Assembly (NCBI RefSeq): GCF_014205875.1
Contig: NZ_JACHEN010000016.1
Location: 51,285 to 115,284, forward strand
Origin: Anaerosolibacter carboniphilus
GTDB taxonomy: Bacteria > Bacillota > Clostridia > Peptostreptococcales > Thermotaleaceae
Length of the DNA: 64,000 nt
Direction of reading: 5' to 3'
Shown piece by piece: positions 33,681-42,299 of the stretch; the first letter of the stretch is position 1; every line of letters begins with the position of its first letter. Under the pieces are notes generated by a model. The model was not told where the DNA came from. It saw nothing but the letters and a program-made list of their open reading frames with translations, and ran no database searches. Made by a program: the position numbers and the translations under genes.

Positions 33681-34322
33681 CTAACATTGATCATGAAGAT
33701 ATATGATATTAGGTCTATTACTAATGTATTTTAGAACCTTTACTGTACTTTTGTCTTCGATAGGTAATCCACACTTTAGACATCTATATCTAGATTTAGG
33801 AATCTGCTTATAGCTAGTAGATATGGATAGACATCCATATTTTTTCCAGCTCTTCCATCCTGTTTTACATAGTGAAAATCTGTTTTCATAATCTGCATAA
33901 ACCCATCTTAGCAATCTGTGAAAATGAAAGGGGTATTTCGTATAGTTTAGGAATTGTCTTGGAAGTCCAAGCTCGATGGTGTAGGATTCAAAGGTTGCTT
34001 CTACAACGGTCTGTAATGGATCCTCAATGGAAGTACTCACATGATTATAGCCATGATCTTTTAGCCATATTCTTGCACGATCAAACATATAGCCCCTACA
34101 GACTTCAATCTTTTCCTCTTTTGATACGGATAATTTATCTAATAGACTTTTTGTGATCTCAATCGCATAATCGAGATATACTTTATTATCAAAAATATCT
34201 GGTCTATATAACTCGATAGGAATGATTTCATAATAATATTCTTTTGTCTCTTTTCTCATCGCTCCTATACAAGTTCCTCCGATTAAACTGCCGCTTCCTG
34301 AGTCGTCAATTTGTATCAACAT
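33681..34322 (-). CDS. Conserved-looking protein with C-terminal zinc ribbon, unknown function
   Basis: 213 residues from ATG 34322, which follows TAGGAGTG; an upstream in-frame start at 34340 is less likely. The N-terminal part starts MLIQIDDSGSGSLIGGT, a strand with acidic and glycine residues that resembles the first strand of RNase H/RuvC-like folds. Later acidic residues occur in SIEDPLQTVVEATFE. The C-terminus has CxxC in RCLKCGLP and a last DQC, possibly a zinc ribbon. Homology to a nuclease is only a guess. Minus-strand gene, divergent from surE and convergent with mnmM. Confidence 0.65.
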   Translation of the reverse strand: MLIQIDDSGSGSLIGGTCIGAMRKETKEYYYEIIPIELYRPDIFDNKVYLDYAIEITKSLLDKLSVSKEEKIEVCRGYMFDRARIWLKDHGYNHVSTSIEDPLQTVVEATFESYTIELGLPRQFLNYTKYPFHFHRLLRWVYADYENRFSLCKTGWKSWKKYGCLSISTSYKQIPKSRYRCLKCGLPIEDKSTVKVLKYISNRPNIIYLHDQC

Positions 34323-34429
34323 TATCACTCCTAAGGTCATTCTAAAAATAAGTAATAATAGTATTTGTTTTATGATACATTACTATTAGTGAAATATTTA
34401 TTGCTTTTATTTTAAAGGAGGTAAATCTA

Positions 34430-35194
34430 TTGAGAATTTTAGTCACAAACGATGATGGTATTTATGCTGAGGGAATTTACAAATTGGCATCCGCTCTAGA
34501 AAAATTAGGAGAGATATGGGTAGTAGCACCAGATCGTCAGCGGAGCGCCACAGGGCACGCAATCACAATGCATGACCCTTTACGAGCAGAGAAAGTTAAT
34601 TTTTTTGACAAGTCGTTTTCCGCATGGTCTATCAATGGCACGCCCACCGATTGTGTCAAACTTGCGATAGAAGCTCTGATGGATAAAAAACCCGATATCG
34701 TATTCTCTGGAATTAATAAAGGGCCTAATCTTGGTACTGATGTTTTATATTCAGGTACTGTATCTGCAGCCATTGAAGCTGCTATTCTAGGCGTTCCTGC
34801 CGTTGCTGTTTCTTTGGCAGATCATGAAAATGTGAGCTATGATTATGCTGCTGATTTTTGCGCATCTATTGTGGATAAAGTCCTAAACAATTGGCTTCCA
34901 CCAGATACACTACTAAACATAAACATTCCAAATTGCCCAAGGGAAAAGTTAAATGGAGTTAAGGCTACAACCTTGGGCGTTCGTAAGTATAAAAACGCAT
35001 TTGTTGAGCGAATTGATCCAAGGGGGCAAGTGTATTATTGGTTAGGAGGAGAGATTATCGATCATAACAATGAAGAGGGTACGGACATCCATAGTGTGCA
35101 AAATAACTATATTTCTATTACGCCCATCCATTTTGATCTGACAAAATTCGATTTAATTGAAAAGCTTAATGATTGGAACATAGAATTGGCATGA
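34430..35194 (+). CDS. surE: 5'/3'-nucleotidase SurE
   Basis: Metal-dependent nucleoside monophosphate phosphatase linked to stationary-phase survival. The 254-residue protein begins with the signature MRILVTNDDGIYAEGI (metal ligands DD) and has APDRQRSATGHAIT, the SINGTPTDCVKLA motif and SGINKGPNLGTDVLYSGTVSAA. TTG start after AAAGGAGG. Single gene with its own terminator. Confidence 0.95.
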   Translation: MRILVTNDDGIYAEGIYKLASALEKLGEIWVVAPDRQRSATGHAITMHDPLRAEKVNFFDKSFSAWSINGTPTDCVKLAIEALMDKKPDIVFSGINKGPNLGTDVLYSGTVSAAIEAAILGVPAVAVSLADHENVSYDYAADFCASIVDKVLNNWLPPDTLLNINIPNCPREKLNGVKATTLGVRKYKNAFVERIDPRGQVYYWLGGEIIDHNNEEGTDIHSVQNNYISITPIHFDLTKFDLIEKLNDWNIELA

Positions 35195-35217
35195 TACTCA
35201 TATGCCAATTTTTTATT
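35184..35217 (+). terminator. Terminator after surE
   Basis: AATTGGCAT and ATGCCAATT form a 9-base-pair stem. It includes the stop-codon region of surE and is followed by TTTTATT. Confidence 0.8.
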
Positions 35218-35356
35218 GATTAGTAATCATAGGATTTTCTCTCGTTTGTATATGTGTATACCGTTATAATCTTGGACACGAATGCTATCCTTCAAGTATG
35301 GAATTTGAAAGAATAATTGCATCATTTTTTGTTTTTATAAAAATATGAAATTTTAA

Positions 35357-35385
35357 TTGCATATTTTGCACATCTCTGATAAGAT
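35357..35385 (+). promoter_or_regulatory. Candidate promoter of the kor operon
   Basis: TTGCAT (35357-35362) and TAAGAT (35380-35385) with a 17-base spacer, 42 bases before korD. Each hexamer is only a partial match to the sigma-A consensus. Confidence 0.3.
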
Positions 35386-35426
35386 GAGATTGAAAAGAAG
35401 ATCTATGGTGAAGGGAGCTAACAAGT

Positions 35427-35645
35427 ATGGGAAACCAGAAAGAAAATCTTACTCTAAAAATAAAAAAGGATTGGTGTAAGGGCTGTGGCATCTGTGTCGC
35501 ATTCTGCCCTAAGCAAGTTCTTGATCTAAAAGACGATAAAATAGAGATTGTAGATATGGAAAAATGTATAAAATGTGGTTTATGTGAATTACGTTGTCCT
35601 GACTTTGCAATCTTTTTAGGAGGTAACGAGGATGAAGAAAAATAA
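35427..35645 (+). CDS. korD: 2-oxoacid:ferredoxin oxidoreductase, ferredoxin (delta) subunit
   Basis: The 72-residue protein has two [4Fe-4S] motifs, CKGCGICVAFCP and CIKCGLCELRCP, separated by a short strand. It passes electrons from the TPP enzyme to ferredoxin. AGGGAGC lies upstream of the ATG. It overlaps korA by 14 bases, and the gene order D-A-B-C is the clostridial 2-oxoglutarate/branched-chain oxidoreductase order. Confidence 0.93.
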   Translation: MGNQKENLTLKIKKDWCKGCGICVAFCPKQVLDLKDDKIEIVDMEKCIKCGLCELRCPDFAIFLGGNEDEEK

Positions 35646-36771
35646 CATTAAATTAATGCAAGGTAATGAAGCATGTGTTGAGGGTGCACTCGCTGCAGGT
35701 ATGAAATTCTATGCTGGCTATCCTATCACGCCTTCTACTGAAATTGCAGAAGTTTCTGCTCAGAAGTTACCAAGAGTAGGCGGGAAGTTTATTCAAATGG
35801 AAGATGAAATTGCAGGTATGGCTGCTGCGATCGGTGGTTCCTTAGCTGGCTTAAAATCGATGACAGCCACAAGTGGCCCTGGCTTTTCCTTAAAGCAAGA
35901 GAATATTGGCTATGCTGCATTGGCTGAAATTCCTGTGGTGATTGTAAATGTACAAAGAAGCGGTCCTAGTACTGGATTGCCTACAGCACCTTCCCAAGGT
36001 GACATTATGCAAGCTAAATGGGGTACCCATGGTGACCATCCAGTAATCGCATTATGCCCATCCTCTGTTAAGGAAACTTTTGATTTGACTGTCCGTTCCT
36101 TTAATTTAGCAGAAAAGTATAGAATGCCTGTTTTCCTAATGCTTGATGAAGTCGTTGGCCATATGAGAGAGAAAATTGAAATTCCTGATGCTAGTGAAAT
36201 AGAAATTTATGATAGATTAAAGCCTACTCCTGGCGATGAAAATTATGCACCATATAGGGTAGAAGAAGGACAAATTGTTCCTGCTATGGCTGCCTATGGT
36301 GATGGCTATAGATTCCACGTAACTGGACTGATTCACGACGAGAGCGGTTTCCCAAGCAATAGTACAGAAGTTGCTCAAACACTTATGACGAGAATCATGA
36401 AAAAGATTGAAGACAATGTGGATGATATTATTACTTACGAAGAAAATAATGTTGATGATGCAGAAATCATTGTGCTATCTTATGGTGGAACTGCTCGTTC
36501 AGCAAAAAGTGCAATGAAGAAAGCAAGAGAAATGGGATTAAAGGTGGGCTTATTCAGACCAATAACAATTTGGCCATTCCCTGAAGATAGAGTAAAAGAA
36601 CTAGCTAAAAATGCAAAGGCTATCATTGTAGCAGAAATGAACTATGGTCAACTTGTGTTAGAAGTTGAAAGAGTTGTAAAAGGTGCAGCTGATATTTACC
36701 ATGTTGGTAAAATTAATGGTGAAGTTATTTCTCCTGATGAAATATTGTCTAAAATTAAGGAGGTAATCTAA
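35632..36771 (+). CDS. korA: 2-oxoacid:ferredoxin oxidoreductase, alpha subunit
   Basis: The 379-residue pyrimidine-binding-domain subunit. Motifs: YPITPSTEIAE near 24, MEDEIAGMAAAIGGSLAG, SGPGFSLKQENIG and RSGPSTGLPT. The C-terminal domain II carries VGLFRPITIWPFPEDRVKEL. Catalyses CoA-dependent oxidative decarboxylation with korB. The substrate (2-oxoglutarate or a branched-chain 2-oxoacid) cannot be told from sequence by eye. Confidence 0.92.
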   Translation: MKKNNIKLMQGNEACVEGALAAGMKFYAGYPITPSTEIAEVSAQKLPRVGGKFIQMEDEIAGMAAAIGGSLAGLKSMTATSGPGFSLKQENIGYAALAEIPVVIVNVQRSGPSTGLPTAPSQGDIMQAKWGTHGDHPVIALCPSSVKETFDLTVRSFNLAEKYRMPVFLMLDEVVGHMREKIEIPDASEIEIYDRLKPTPGDENYAPYRVEEGQIVPAMAAYGDGYRFHVTGLIHDESGFPSNSTEVAQTLMTRIMKKIEDNVDDIITYEENNVDDAEIIVLSYGGTARSAKSAMKKAREMGLKVGLFRPITIWPFPEDRVKELAKNAKAIIVAEMNYGQLVLEVERVVKGAADIYHVGKINGEVISPDEILSKIKEVI

Positions 36772-36772
36772 A

Positions 36773-37594
36773 ATGTCGAGCCAATTAGTTCAACAATATT
36801 ATAGAGCAGATAAACTACCTCATATTTGGTGTCCTGGATGCGGTCATGGAATATTAATGCGATCAGTATCCCAAGCCATTCATAATTTAGGTTTAGATAA
36901 AGATAAAGTTTGTATTGTTTCAGGTATCGGATGTTCTTCTAGAGCACCTGGATATATGGATTTTAATACCCTTCACACTACCCATGGTAGAGCATTAGCT
37001 TTTGCTACTGGGGTAAAGATGGCAAGACCAGAGCTTGAAGTTATCGTTGTAACTGGGGACGGTGATGCTTCTGCAATCGGTGGTAACCATTTAATCCATG
37101 CAGCCAGAAGAAATATTAATATTACAACCATCGTATTTAACAATAACGTATACGGTATGACCGGAGGCCAATACTCTCCAACAACACCTAATGGAGATTT
37201 GGGAACGACCGCTCCTTACGGTAACATTGATAAAAGCTTTGACATTGCAGCATTGGCAGGAGCAGCAGGAGCTACTTATACGGCAAGAGGTACAGCATAC
37301 CATGCACAGCAGTTGATCAAGCTTGTTGAAAATGCCATTCAAAACAAAGGATTTTCATTAATTGATACAATTAGTATTTGTCCTACCTATTACGGAAGAA
37401 AAAACAAAAAGGGTAGTGCTGTAGACATGATGAATTGGTTAAAAGATCATGCCATTGATGTAAAAGCAGCGCAAAAACTTCCTCCTGAAAAACTAGAAGG
37501 TAAATTCTTAATCGGTGAATTTAAAAATGTAGCCGAGCCTGAGTACACAGAAGAGTATCAGAAAATCATTGAAAGATTTCAAAAGGAGAGATAG
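36773..37594 (+). CDS. korB: 2-oxoacid:ferredoxin oxidoreductase, beta subunit
   Basis: The 273-residue TPP-binding subunit. GDGDASAIGGNH followed by IVFNNNVYGMTGGQ makes the thiamine diphosphate motif. Conserved cysteines in WCPGCGHG, GIGCSSRAPG and SICPTYYGR are those that ligate the proximal [4Fe-4S] cluster. AAGGAGG precedes the ATG one base after the korA stop. korC starts one base after its stop. Confidence 0.94.
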   Translation: MSSQLVQQYYRADKLPHIWCPGCGHGILMRSVSQAIHNLGLDKDKVCIVSGIGCSSRAPGYMDFNTLHTTHGRALAFATGVKMARPELEVIVVTGDGDASAIGGNHLIHAARRNINITTIVFNNNVYGMTGGQYSPTTPNGDLGTTAPYGNIDKSFDIAALAGAAGATYTARGTAYHAQQLIKLVENAIQNKGFSLIDTISICPTYYGRKNKKGSAVDMMNWLKDHAIDVKAAQKLPPEKLEGKFLIGEFKNVAEPEYTEEYQKIIERFQKER

Positions 37595-37595
37595 T

Positions 37596-38135
37596 ATGTC
37601 AAATCAAATTGAAATAAGATTAACTGGTTCAGGTGGACAGGGACTCATTCTTGGTGGTATAATACTAGCAGAGGCTGCACTTTTAGATGGAAAAACAGCA
37701 ATTCAGTCCCAATCTTATGGTCCTGAAGCACGTGGTGGTGCTAGTAAGGCTGAAGTCATTATTAGCCATGAAGAAATTGATTATCCAAAGGTAGGTAGTG
37801 CAGATCTACTTTTAGCTTTAACACAAATTGCATGTGATAAGTACGCAGACTCTGTAAAAGAGGATGGTATTTTATTAGTCGATAGCACAGTTACGCTACC
37901 AGCAGATATTAAAGCCGGTAAAATTGTTCAAGTACCTATACTACAAACTGCTTCCGATGTGGTCGGAAAATCTATGGTGGCAAACATTGTAGCTATTGGT
38001 GCAATTCAGCAGCTGCTTCAAAGCGTTACAAAAGAATCTCTTGAGGCTGCAGTATTAAATAGAGTGCCTAAAGGGACAGAAGATCTAAATCGTAAGGCAT
38101 TAGCTGAAGGCTACAAGATGGTTGAAAAATTTTAA
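37596..38135 (+). CDS. korC: 2-oxoacid:ferredoxin oxidoreductase, gamma subunit
   Basis: About 179 residues. Begins NQIEIRLTGSGGQGLILGG, the nucleotide/CoA-binding signature of the gamma domain, followed by QSYGPEARGGASKAEVIIS. ATG 37596 follows AAAGGAGAG; an earlier in-frame start at 37569 overlaps korB and has no ribosome binding site. Last structural subunit of the complex. Confidence 0.94.
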   Translation: MSNQIEIRLTGSGGQGLILGGIILAEAALLDGKTAIQSQSYGPEARGGASKAEVIISHEEIDYPKVGSADLLLALTQIACDKYADSVKEDGILLVDSTVTLPADIKAGKIVQVPILQTASDVVGKSMVANIVAIGAIQQLLQSVTKESLEAAVLNRVPKGTEDLNRKALAEGYKMVEKF

Positions 38136-38158
38136 CTGAAGATTAAGGGGCAATGGGT

Positions 38159-39031
38159 ATGAGCGATGATGTTAAGGATCTTATTAAAACGATACAAAAA
38201 AGCTATCCTAGACTAAGCAAAGGACAAAAGCTGATCGCTGAATTTATTACTAAAAATTATGATAAAGCTGCTTTTATGACAGCAAGTAAATTAGGTAATA
38301 AGGTAGGTGTCAGTGAATCGACCGTTGTTCGATTTGCTAATGCTCTTGGATATGATGGATACCCGAAACTACAGAAAGAATTACAAGAATTAATCAAAAC
38401 AAAGCTTACCACAGTGCAACGGCTAGAAATGTCTAGGGACTATACCAACGAAGGAGCTGCACTCAAAAAAGTACTTAAAGCTGATATGGATAACATTCGC
38501 GCTACTATTGAGGAAATGGATTACGAAGTTTTTCAAAAAGTCATTAACTGCATTTTTAATGCGAAGCGGATTTATATCATTGGATTGAGAAGTTCTACGG
38601 CTTTGGCTGAGTATTTGGGCTTTTATTTAAATCTTATTCTTGACAATGTAAGAATAGTAACATCAGGTGTAAGTGATGTGTTTGAACAAATGTTAAGAGT
38701 AGGAAAAGAAGATCTTGTAATTGGTATTGGTTTTCCCAGGTATTCCTCAACAACTCTCGACGCATTGCTGTATACAAAGGAGCAGGGAGCCCTTGTTGTT
38801 GGCATTACGGATAGTCAAGTATCGCCCATTGCATCCATCGCCGATTACACATTAACTGCAAGAAGCAATATGGCTTCCTTCGTGGATTCATTGGTTGCAC
38901 CCTTAAGTCTTATCAATGCACTGGTTGTTGCTGTAGGGATGCGAGAAAAAGAAGAAATCAGTAGTACCTTTGATAAGCTTGAACGCATATGGGAAAAACA
39001 TAATGTATATAATAACAAAAATAAAATTTAG
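38159..39031 (+). CDS. MurR/RpiR-family transcriptional regulator
   Basis: About 290 residues. The N-terminal HTH_6 domain (about 1-80) contains SKGQKLIAEFITKNYDKAAFMTASKLGNKVGVSESTVVRFANALGYDGYP in overlapping pieces. A C-terminal SIS domain (about 125-265, YIIGLRSSTALAEYL) follows and senses a phosphosugar in the family. ATG 38159 has better spacing from AAGGGG than ATG 38153. It follows korC by 23 bases and so may be co-transcribed with it, which is a curious pairing since the kor substrate is not a sugar. Confidence 0.85.
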   Translation: MSDDVKDLIKTIQKSYPRLSKGQKLIAEFITKNYDKAAFMTASKLGNKVGVSESTVVRFANALGYDGYPKLQKELQELIKTKLTTVQRLEMSRDYTNEGAALKKVLKADMDNIRATIEEMDYEVFQKVINCIFNAKRIYIIGLRSSTALAEYLGFYLNLILDNVRIVTSGVSDVFEQMLRVGKEDLVIGIGFPRYSSTTLDALLYTKEQGALVVGITDSQVSPIASIADYTLTARSNMASFVDSLVAPLSLINALVVAVGMREKEEISSTFDKLERIWEKHNVYNNKNKI

Positions 39032-39034
39032 CAC

Positions 39035-39070
39035 AATAAGCTACGGATTAATCCGTAGCTTATTTTATGC
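39035..39070 (+). terminator. Terminator after the kor-rpiR operon
   Basis: A perfect 30-base palindrome (15-base arms, 39035-39064, core AAGCTACGGATT), followed by TTATG. Confidence 0.85.
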
Positions 39071-39193
39071 GAAAAATAATAACAAAGACAGACTGACTTA
39101 CTTGTTTCATTAAAATCAAAGATTAATATTCTTATGAATTTCATATTCCCAAGGTTTTATATAGAAAGAATATGGGAAAAATGTATATAAAGA

Positions 39194-39222
39194 TTCGTAT
39201 TCAATGGATTTAGTGGTATAAT
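39194..39222 (+). promoter_or_regulatory. Promoter of the histidine-phosphatase operon
   Basis: Extended -10 TGGTATAAT (39214-39222) with TTCGTA (39194-39199) at a 17-base spacing, 32 bases before the translation start. Confidence 0.55.
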
Positions 39223-39253
39223 AGACATGTTATGCAAGGGGGGGAATGTATTC

Positions 39254-39871
39254 ATGACAAAGATCTATTTGGTGCGACATGGGGAGACAACTTGGAATGC
39301 CGACGCACGGGCACAAGGGTCTAAGGATGTAGCATTGAGTGAAAGAGGTAGATTACAAGCACAATTACTTGCGAAACGTATGAAGAATTATCATATAGAT
39401 CATATTTTCAGTAGTGATTTAATACGGGCTTATGAAACAGCGTCGATCATCGCAGGAGGCTTTCAATCTGAAGTAAATCAAATTCATGGTTTTAGAGAAA
39501 TGTCTTTCGGTGAATGGGAAGGTTTAACAAACGATGAGATTAAGCAAAACTATGATACACACTTTAAAATCTGGCGAAGTCAACCACATAAAGCTCAAAT
39601 TCCAGGGGGAGAAATGCTATTAGACGTTCAAAAAAGGGGATTACAAGCACTTCATCAGTTGGTAAATCAATATGAAGGTCAAAGCATACTTATTGTATCC
39701 CATGGTACGGCTTTGAAAGCAATTCTGCTAGGGTTGCTGGATATTGATTTATCCTACTTTTATAAAATTCGACAGGATAACACATGCATCAATCTTGTAG
39801 AGTTTAGAGATTATGGTCCAGTTGTTGTTACTTTAAATGATACTGCCCATACTGAAAATATACTATATTGA
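39254..39871 (+). CDS. Histidine phosphatase (GpmB/CobC-like)
   Basis: About 205 residues of the phosphoglycerate-mutase-like superfamily. It has the catalytic RHG in LVRHGETTWN, FSSDLIRAYETA, FREMSFGEWEGLT with the catalytic Glu, and SHGTALKAILLGL with the second His. Could be alpha-ribazole phosphatase or a general phosphatase; no cobalamin genes are nearby. ATG 39254 follows the G-rich ribosome binding site at 39237-39246. It overlaps or touches the YhiN-type gene, with 11 bases between. Confidence 0.87.
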   Translation: MTKIYLVRHGETTWNADARAQGSKDVALSERGRLQAQLLAKRMKNYHIDHIFSSDLIRAYETASIIAGGFQSEVNQIHGFREMSFGEWEGLTNDEIKQNYDTHFKIWRSQPHKAQIPGGEMLLDVQKRGLQALHQLVNQYEGQSILIVSHGTALKAILLGLLDIDLSYFYKIRQDNTCINLVEFRDYGPVVVTLNDTAHTENILY

Positions 39872-39882
39872 AGGTGATATTC

Positions 39883-41109
39883 ATGGAAAAGGTTGTTGTA
39901 ATCGGCGGTGGTGCTGCGGGAATGATTGCTGCTGGAACTGCTGCTTCAAGGGGCAAAGAGGTCATCCTCTTAGAAAAGAATGAGAAATTAGGCAAGAAAA
40001 TATATATCACTGGAAAAGGTCGCTGTAATATAACGAATACTGGTGATATCGAAGAACTGTTAACTAATGTCACGGATAATAAGAACTTTTTATATAGTGC
40101 TTTTTACAGTTTTTCAAATGAAGATATCATCCAATTATTACATAAATACGGTACACCTACCAAGGTAGAACGAGGAAATAGGGTTTTTCCTGTCTCTGAC
40201 AAGTCTAGTGATGTCATTAAAGCATTAACAAGATTTATGGAATCTTATCATGTAGACATTAGACTAAACTGCGAAGTAATTGATATCTTAATCGATCAAG
40301 AATCCGTTATAGGCGTAAAGCTAAAGGATCAATCCATTATTCATTGCAGCAGCGTTATCATTGCGACAGGTGGGCTTTCTTATCCTACCACAGGCTCTAC
40401 AGGTGATGGTTACCGATTTGCTAAAGCTGTTGGTCATCAGATAATACCTCTAAAACCTGCCTTGGTACCGTTAGAAACAGAAGAAGCATGGACCCATGAA
40501 TTACAGGGATTATCCCTCAAAAATGTTCGCTTGACAGCTTACTATACTAATAAAGAAGTTTATTCTGACTTAGGAGAAATGCTTTTTACTCATTTTGGGA
40601 TTTCAGGTCCTATTGTCTTATCCATGAGTAACTATATCAATAAATATCTTGATAATGGCAAAATTTTGGTAACGCTGGACCTAAAACCTGGGTTGGACGA
40701 TGAAAAGTTAGATAGAAGGATTCAAAAGGACTTCGAGAAATATTCTAGAAAACAGTTTAAGAATGCATTAGATGATTTACTCCCTAGTAAAATCATTCCA
40801 CAAATTATCGGTCTTTCTGGCATATCGCCAGAAAAAAATGTACATCAGATTACCAAGGATGAAAGAAAAAAATTAATATCTTTACTAAAACATTTAGAAA
40901 TCCATATCCTACGAACACGTCCAATTAAAGAAGCAGTTGTGACCTCAGGAGGTATTCAGATAAAAGAAATCAGCCCCTCTTCTATGGAATCAAAGCTAGT
41001 GAAGGGATTATTTTTTGCGGGAGAAGTCATTGATGTTTCTGCGCTTACTGGAGGATATAATCTACAGATTGCGTTTTCCACTGGATATTTAGCCGGTATG
41101 AATGCATAG
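39883..41109 (+). CDS. YhiN/HI0933-type flavoprotein
   Basis: About 408 residues of the NAD(P)/FAD-dependent oxidoreductase family also annotated as BaiN/aminoacetone oxidase-like. FAD motif VVVIGGGAAGMIAAGTAA at the N-terminus; family motifs KKIYITGKGRCNITNT, ATGGLSYPTTGSTGDGY near 170, and FAGEVIDVSALTGGYNLQIAFSTGYLAG at the end. ATG 39883 follows GAAGGTGAT. Physiological role unclear across the family. Confidence 0.88.
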   Translation: MEKVVVIGGGAAGMIAAGTAASRGKEVILLEKNEKLGKKIYITGKGRCNITNTGDIEELLTNVTDNKNFLYSAFYSFSNEDIIQLLHKYGTPTKVERGNRVFPVSDKSSDVIKALTRFMESYHVDIRLNCEVIDILIDQESVIGVKLKDQSIIHCSSVIIATGGLSYPTTGSTGDGYRFAKAVGHQIIPLKPALVPLETEEAWTHELQGLSLKNVRLTAYYTNKEVYSDLGEMLFTHFGISGPIVLSMSNYINKYLDNGKILVTLDLKPGLDDEKLDRRIQKDFEKYSRKQFKNALDDLLPSKIIPQIIGLSGISPEKNVHQITKDERKKLISLLKHLEIHILRTRPIKEAVVTSGGIQIKEISPSSMESKLVKGLFFAGEVIDVSALTGGYNLQIAFSTGYLAGMNA

Positions 41110-41121
41110 TATATTTGGGAG

Positions 41122-41595
41122 GTGATTTATACGTTAACGAAGATACATAATAAGGCATACACCATTGAAAAAGTTTTTCTTATATTGGCAGTGCTAAGCC
41201 TCAGCTTATTATTATTCTTTCAAATTCTACATATCTGGGATGGCAGCAATATTTCGTCTTATATTTATAAATCACTCCTACATCGTGAAGAGTATGCAAT
41301 GAAACCAATTTTTTCAGCAGGAAAAATTACACTTTCCGTGATAGGAGAGGAAAATAAGAATTCTTCATTATCTGTTCTTATCAATGGAGAAGTGCATGGT
41401 AAGTTTGTACATAAACAAATGGAATTAATTGTAAGAGATCATGATATTATTTCAATAGAAGGCGCTACAGCTAACCATGATGGATTACAATTTAAAGTTG
41501 TAAGTACAACAAATAATGTTTTATTTCCACAGGTCAATAACATATTCAAGCTAGATCATATTGAAAATCAATTATTTACGGTGGAGTTCCATTAA
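41122..41595 (+). CDS. Single-pass membrane protein of unknown function
   Basis: About 157 residues. One transmembrane helix (about 18-38, VFLILAVLSLSLLLFFQIL) and an outside domain of about 115 residues rich in beta-type sequence (KITLSVIGEEN, SVLINGEVHGKFV). The start is awkward: GTG 41122 is the only usual start codon in range, yet it sits inside the GGGAGGTGAT ribosome binding site. Initiation might therefore be at a non-standard codon about 8-10 bases later, such as ACG 41131. Sits before cmk; no recognised domain. Confidence 0.65.
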   Translation: MIYTLTKIHNKAYTIEKVFLILAVLSLSLLLFFQILHIWDGSNISSYIYKSLLHREEYAMKPIFSAGKITLSVIGEENKNSSLSVLINGEVHGKFVHKQMELIVRDHDIISIEGATANHDGLQFKVVSTTNNVLFPQVNNIFKLDHIENQLFTVEFH

Positions 41596-41628
41596 AATTC
41601 TATAAGTATTGGAGTGAAATGCTATATC

Positions 41629-42282
41629 ATGAGTTTAAATAAAATAAGTATTGCCATAGACGGTCCTGCTGGTGCTGGCAAGAGTACTATTGCCAAGTTA
41701 ATTGCAAGAACAATGAATTTAACTTATATTGACACTGGCGCCATGTATCGCGCAATAACATTTAAGATTTTGAGAGACAGAATTGATTTATCTAATGAGA
41801 TCAAACTACTAGATTTCTTAAATCAGACGAAAATAGATATTGTCAACGGTGAAATTCTACTTGACGATTTATTGATAACAGAAAAACTACGTACTCCTGA
41901 AATAAATCACTATGTTTCCAACATTGCACAAATTCCTATCGTTCGAAAAAAAATGGTAGAGCTTCAGAGACGAATCGCTGCGAATCATAATGTAATTATG
42001 GATGGTCGAGATATCGGAACGACAGTTTTACCCAATGCAACTCATAAATTTTTCATTACAGCTTCTATTGAAGAAAGAGCTCAGAGAAGATATAATGAGC
42101 TATGTATAAAGGGCTTTCATCAAGATCTTCAAGAGGTACAAGCTGAAATTGAACAACGGGATAAAATAGATACTGAACGAACGATATCTCCATTAAAGAA
42201 ACATGAGAATGCCATTTTGATAGATACTACCGGTATGACCATTGAAGAAGTAACCGACAAAATATTGTCTTATATCAAATAA
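41629..42282 (+). CDS. cmk: Cytidylate kinase
   Basis: Phosphorylates CMP and dCMP. About 217 residues from ATG 41629 (in-frame GTG at 41614 is less likely). P-loop DGPAGAGKST at 11-20, DTGAMYRA near 36, and the characteristic MDGRDIGTTVLP near 128. The downstream order cmk-plsC-ispH-rpsA is a clostridial and Bacillus-like conserved block. Confidence 0.95.
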   Translation: MSLNKISIAIDGPAGAGKSTIAKLIARTMNLTYIDTGAMYRAITFKILRDRIDLSNEIKLLDFLNQTKIDIVNGEILLDDLLITEKLRTPEINHYVSNIAQIPIVRKKMVELQRRIAANHNVIMDGRDIGTTVLPNATHKFFITASIEERAQRRYNELCIKGFHQDLQEVQAEIEQRDKIDTERTISPLKKHENAILIDTTGMTIEEVTDKILSYIK

Positions 42283-42299
42283 TATGGGGGCAGATCTTT

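Noticed and set aside
33872..34156. 94-codon plus-strand frame opposite the zinc-ribbon gene
   Set aside because: Antisense shadow without ribosome binding site; the minus-strand frame is longer and has TAGGAGTG before its ATG.
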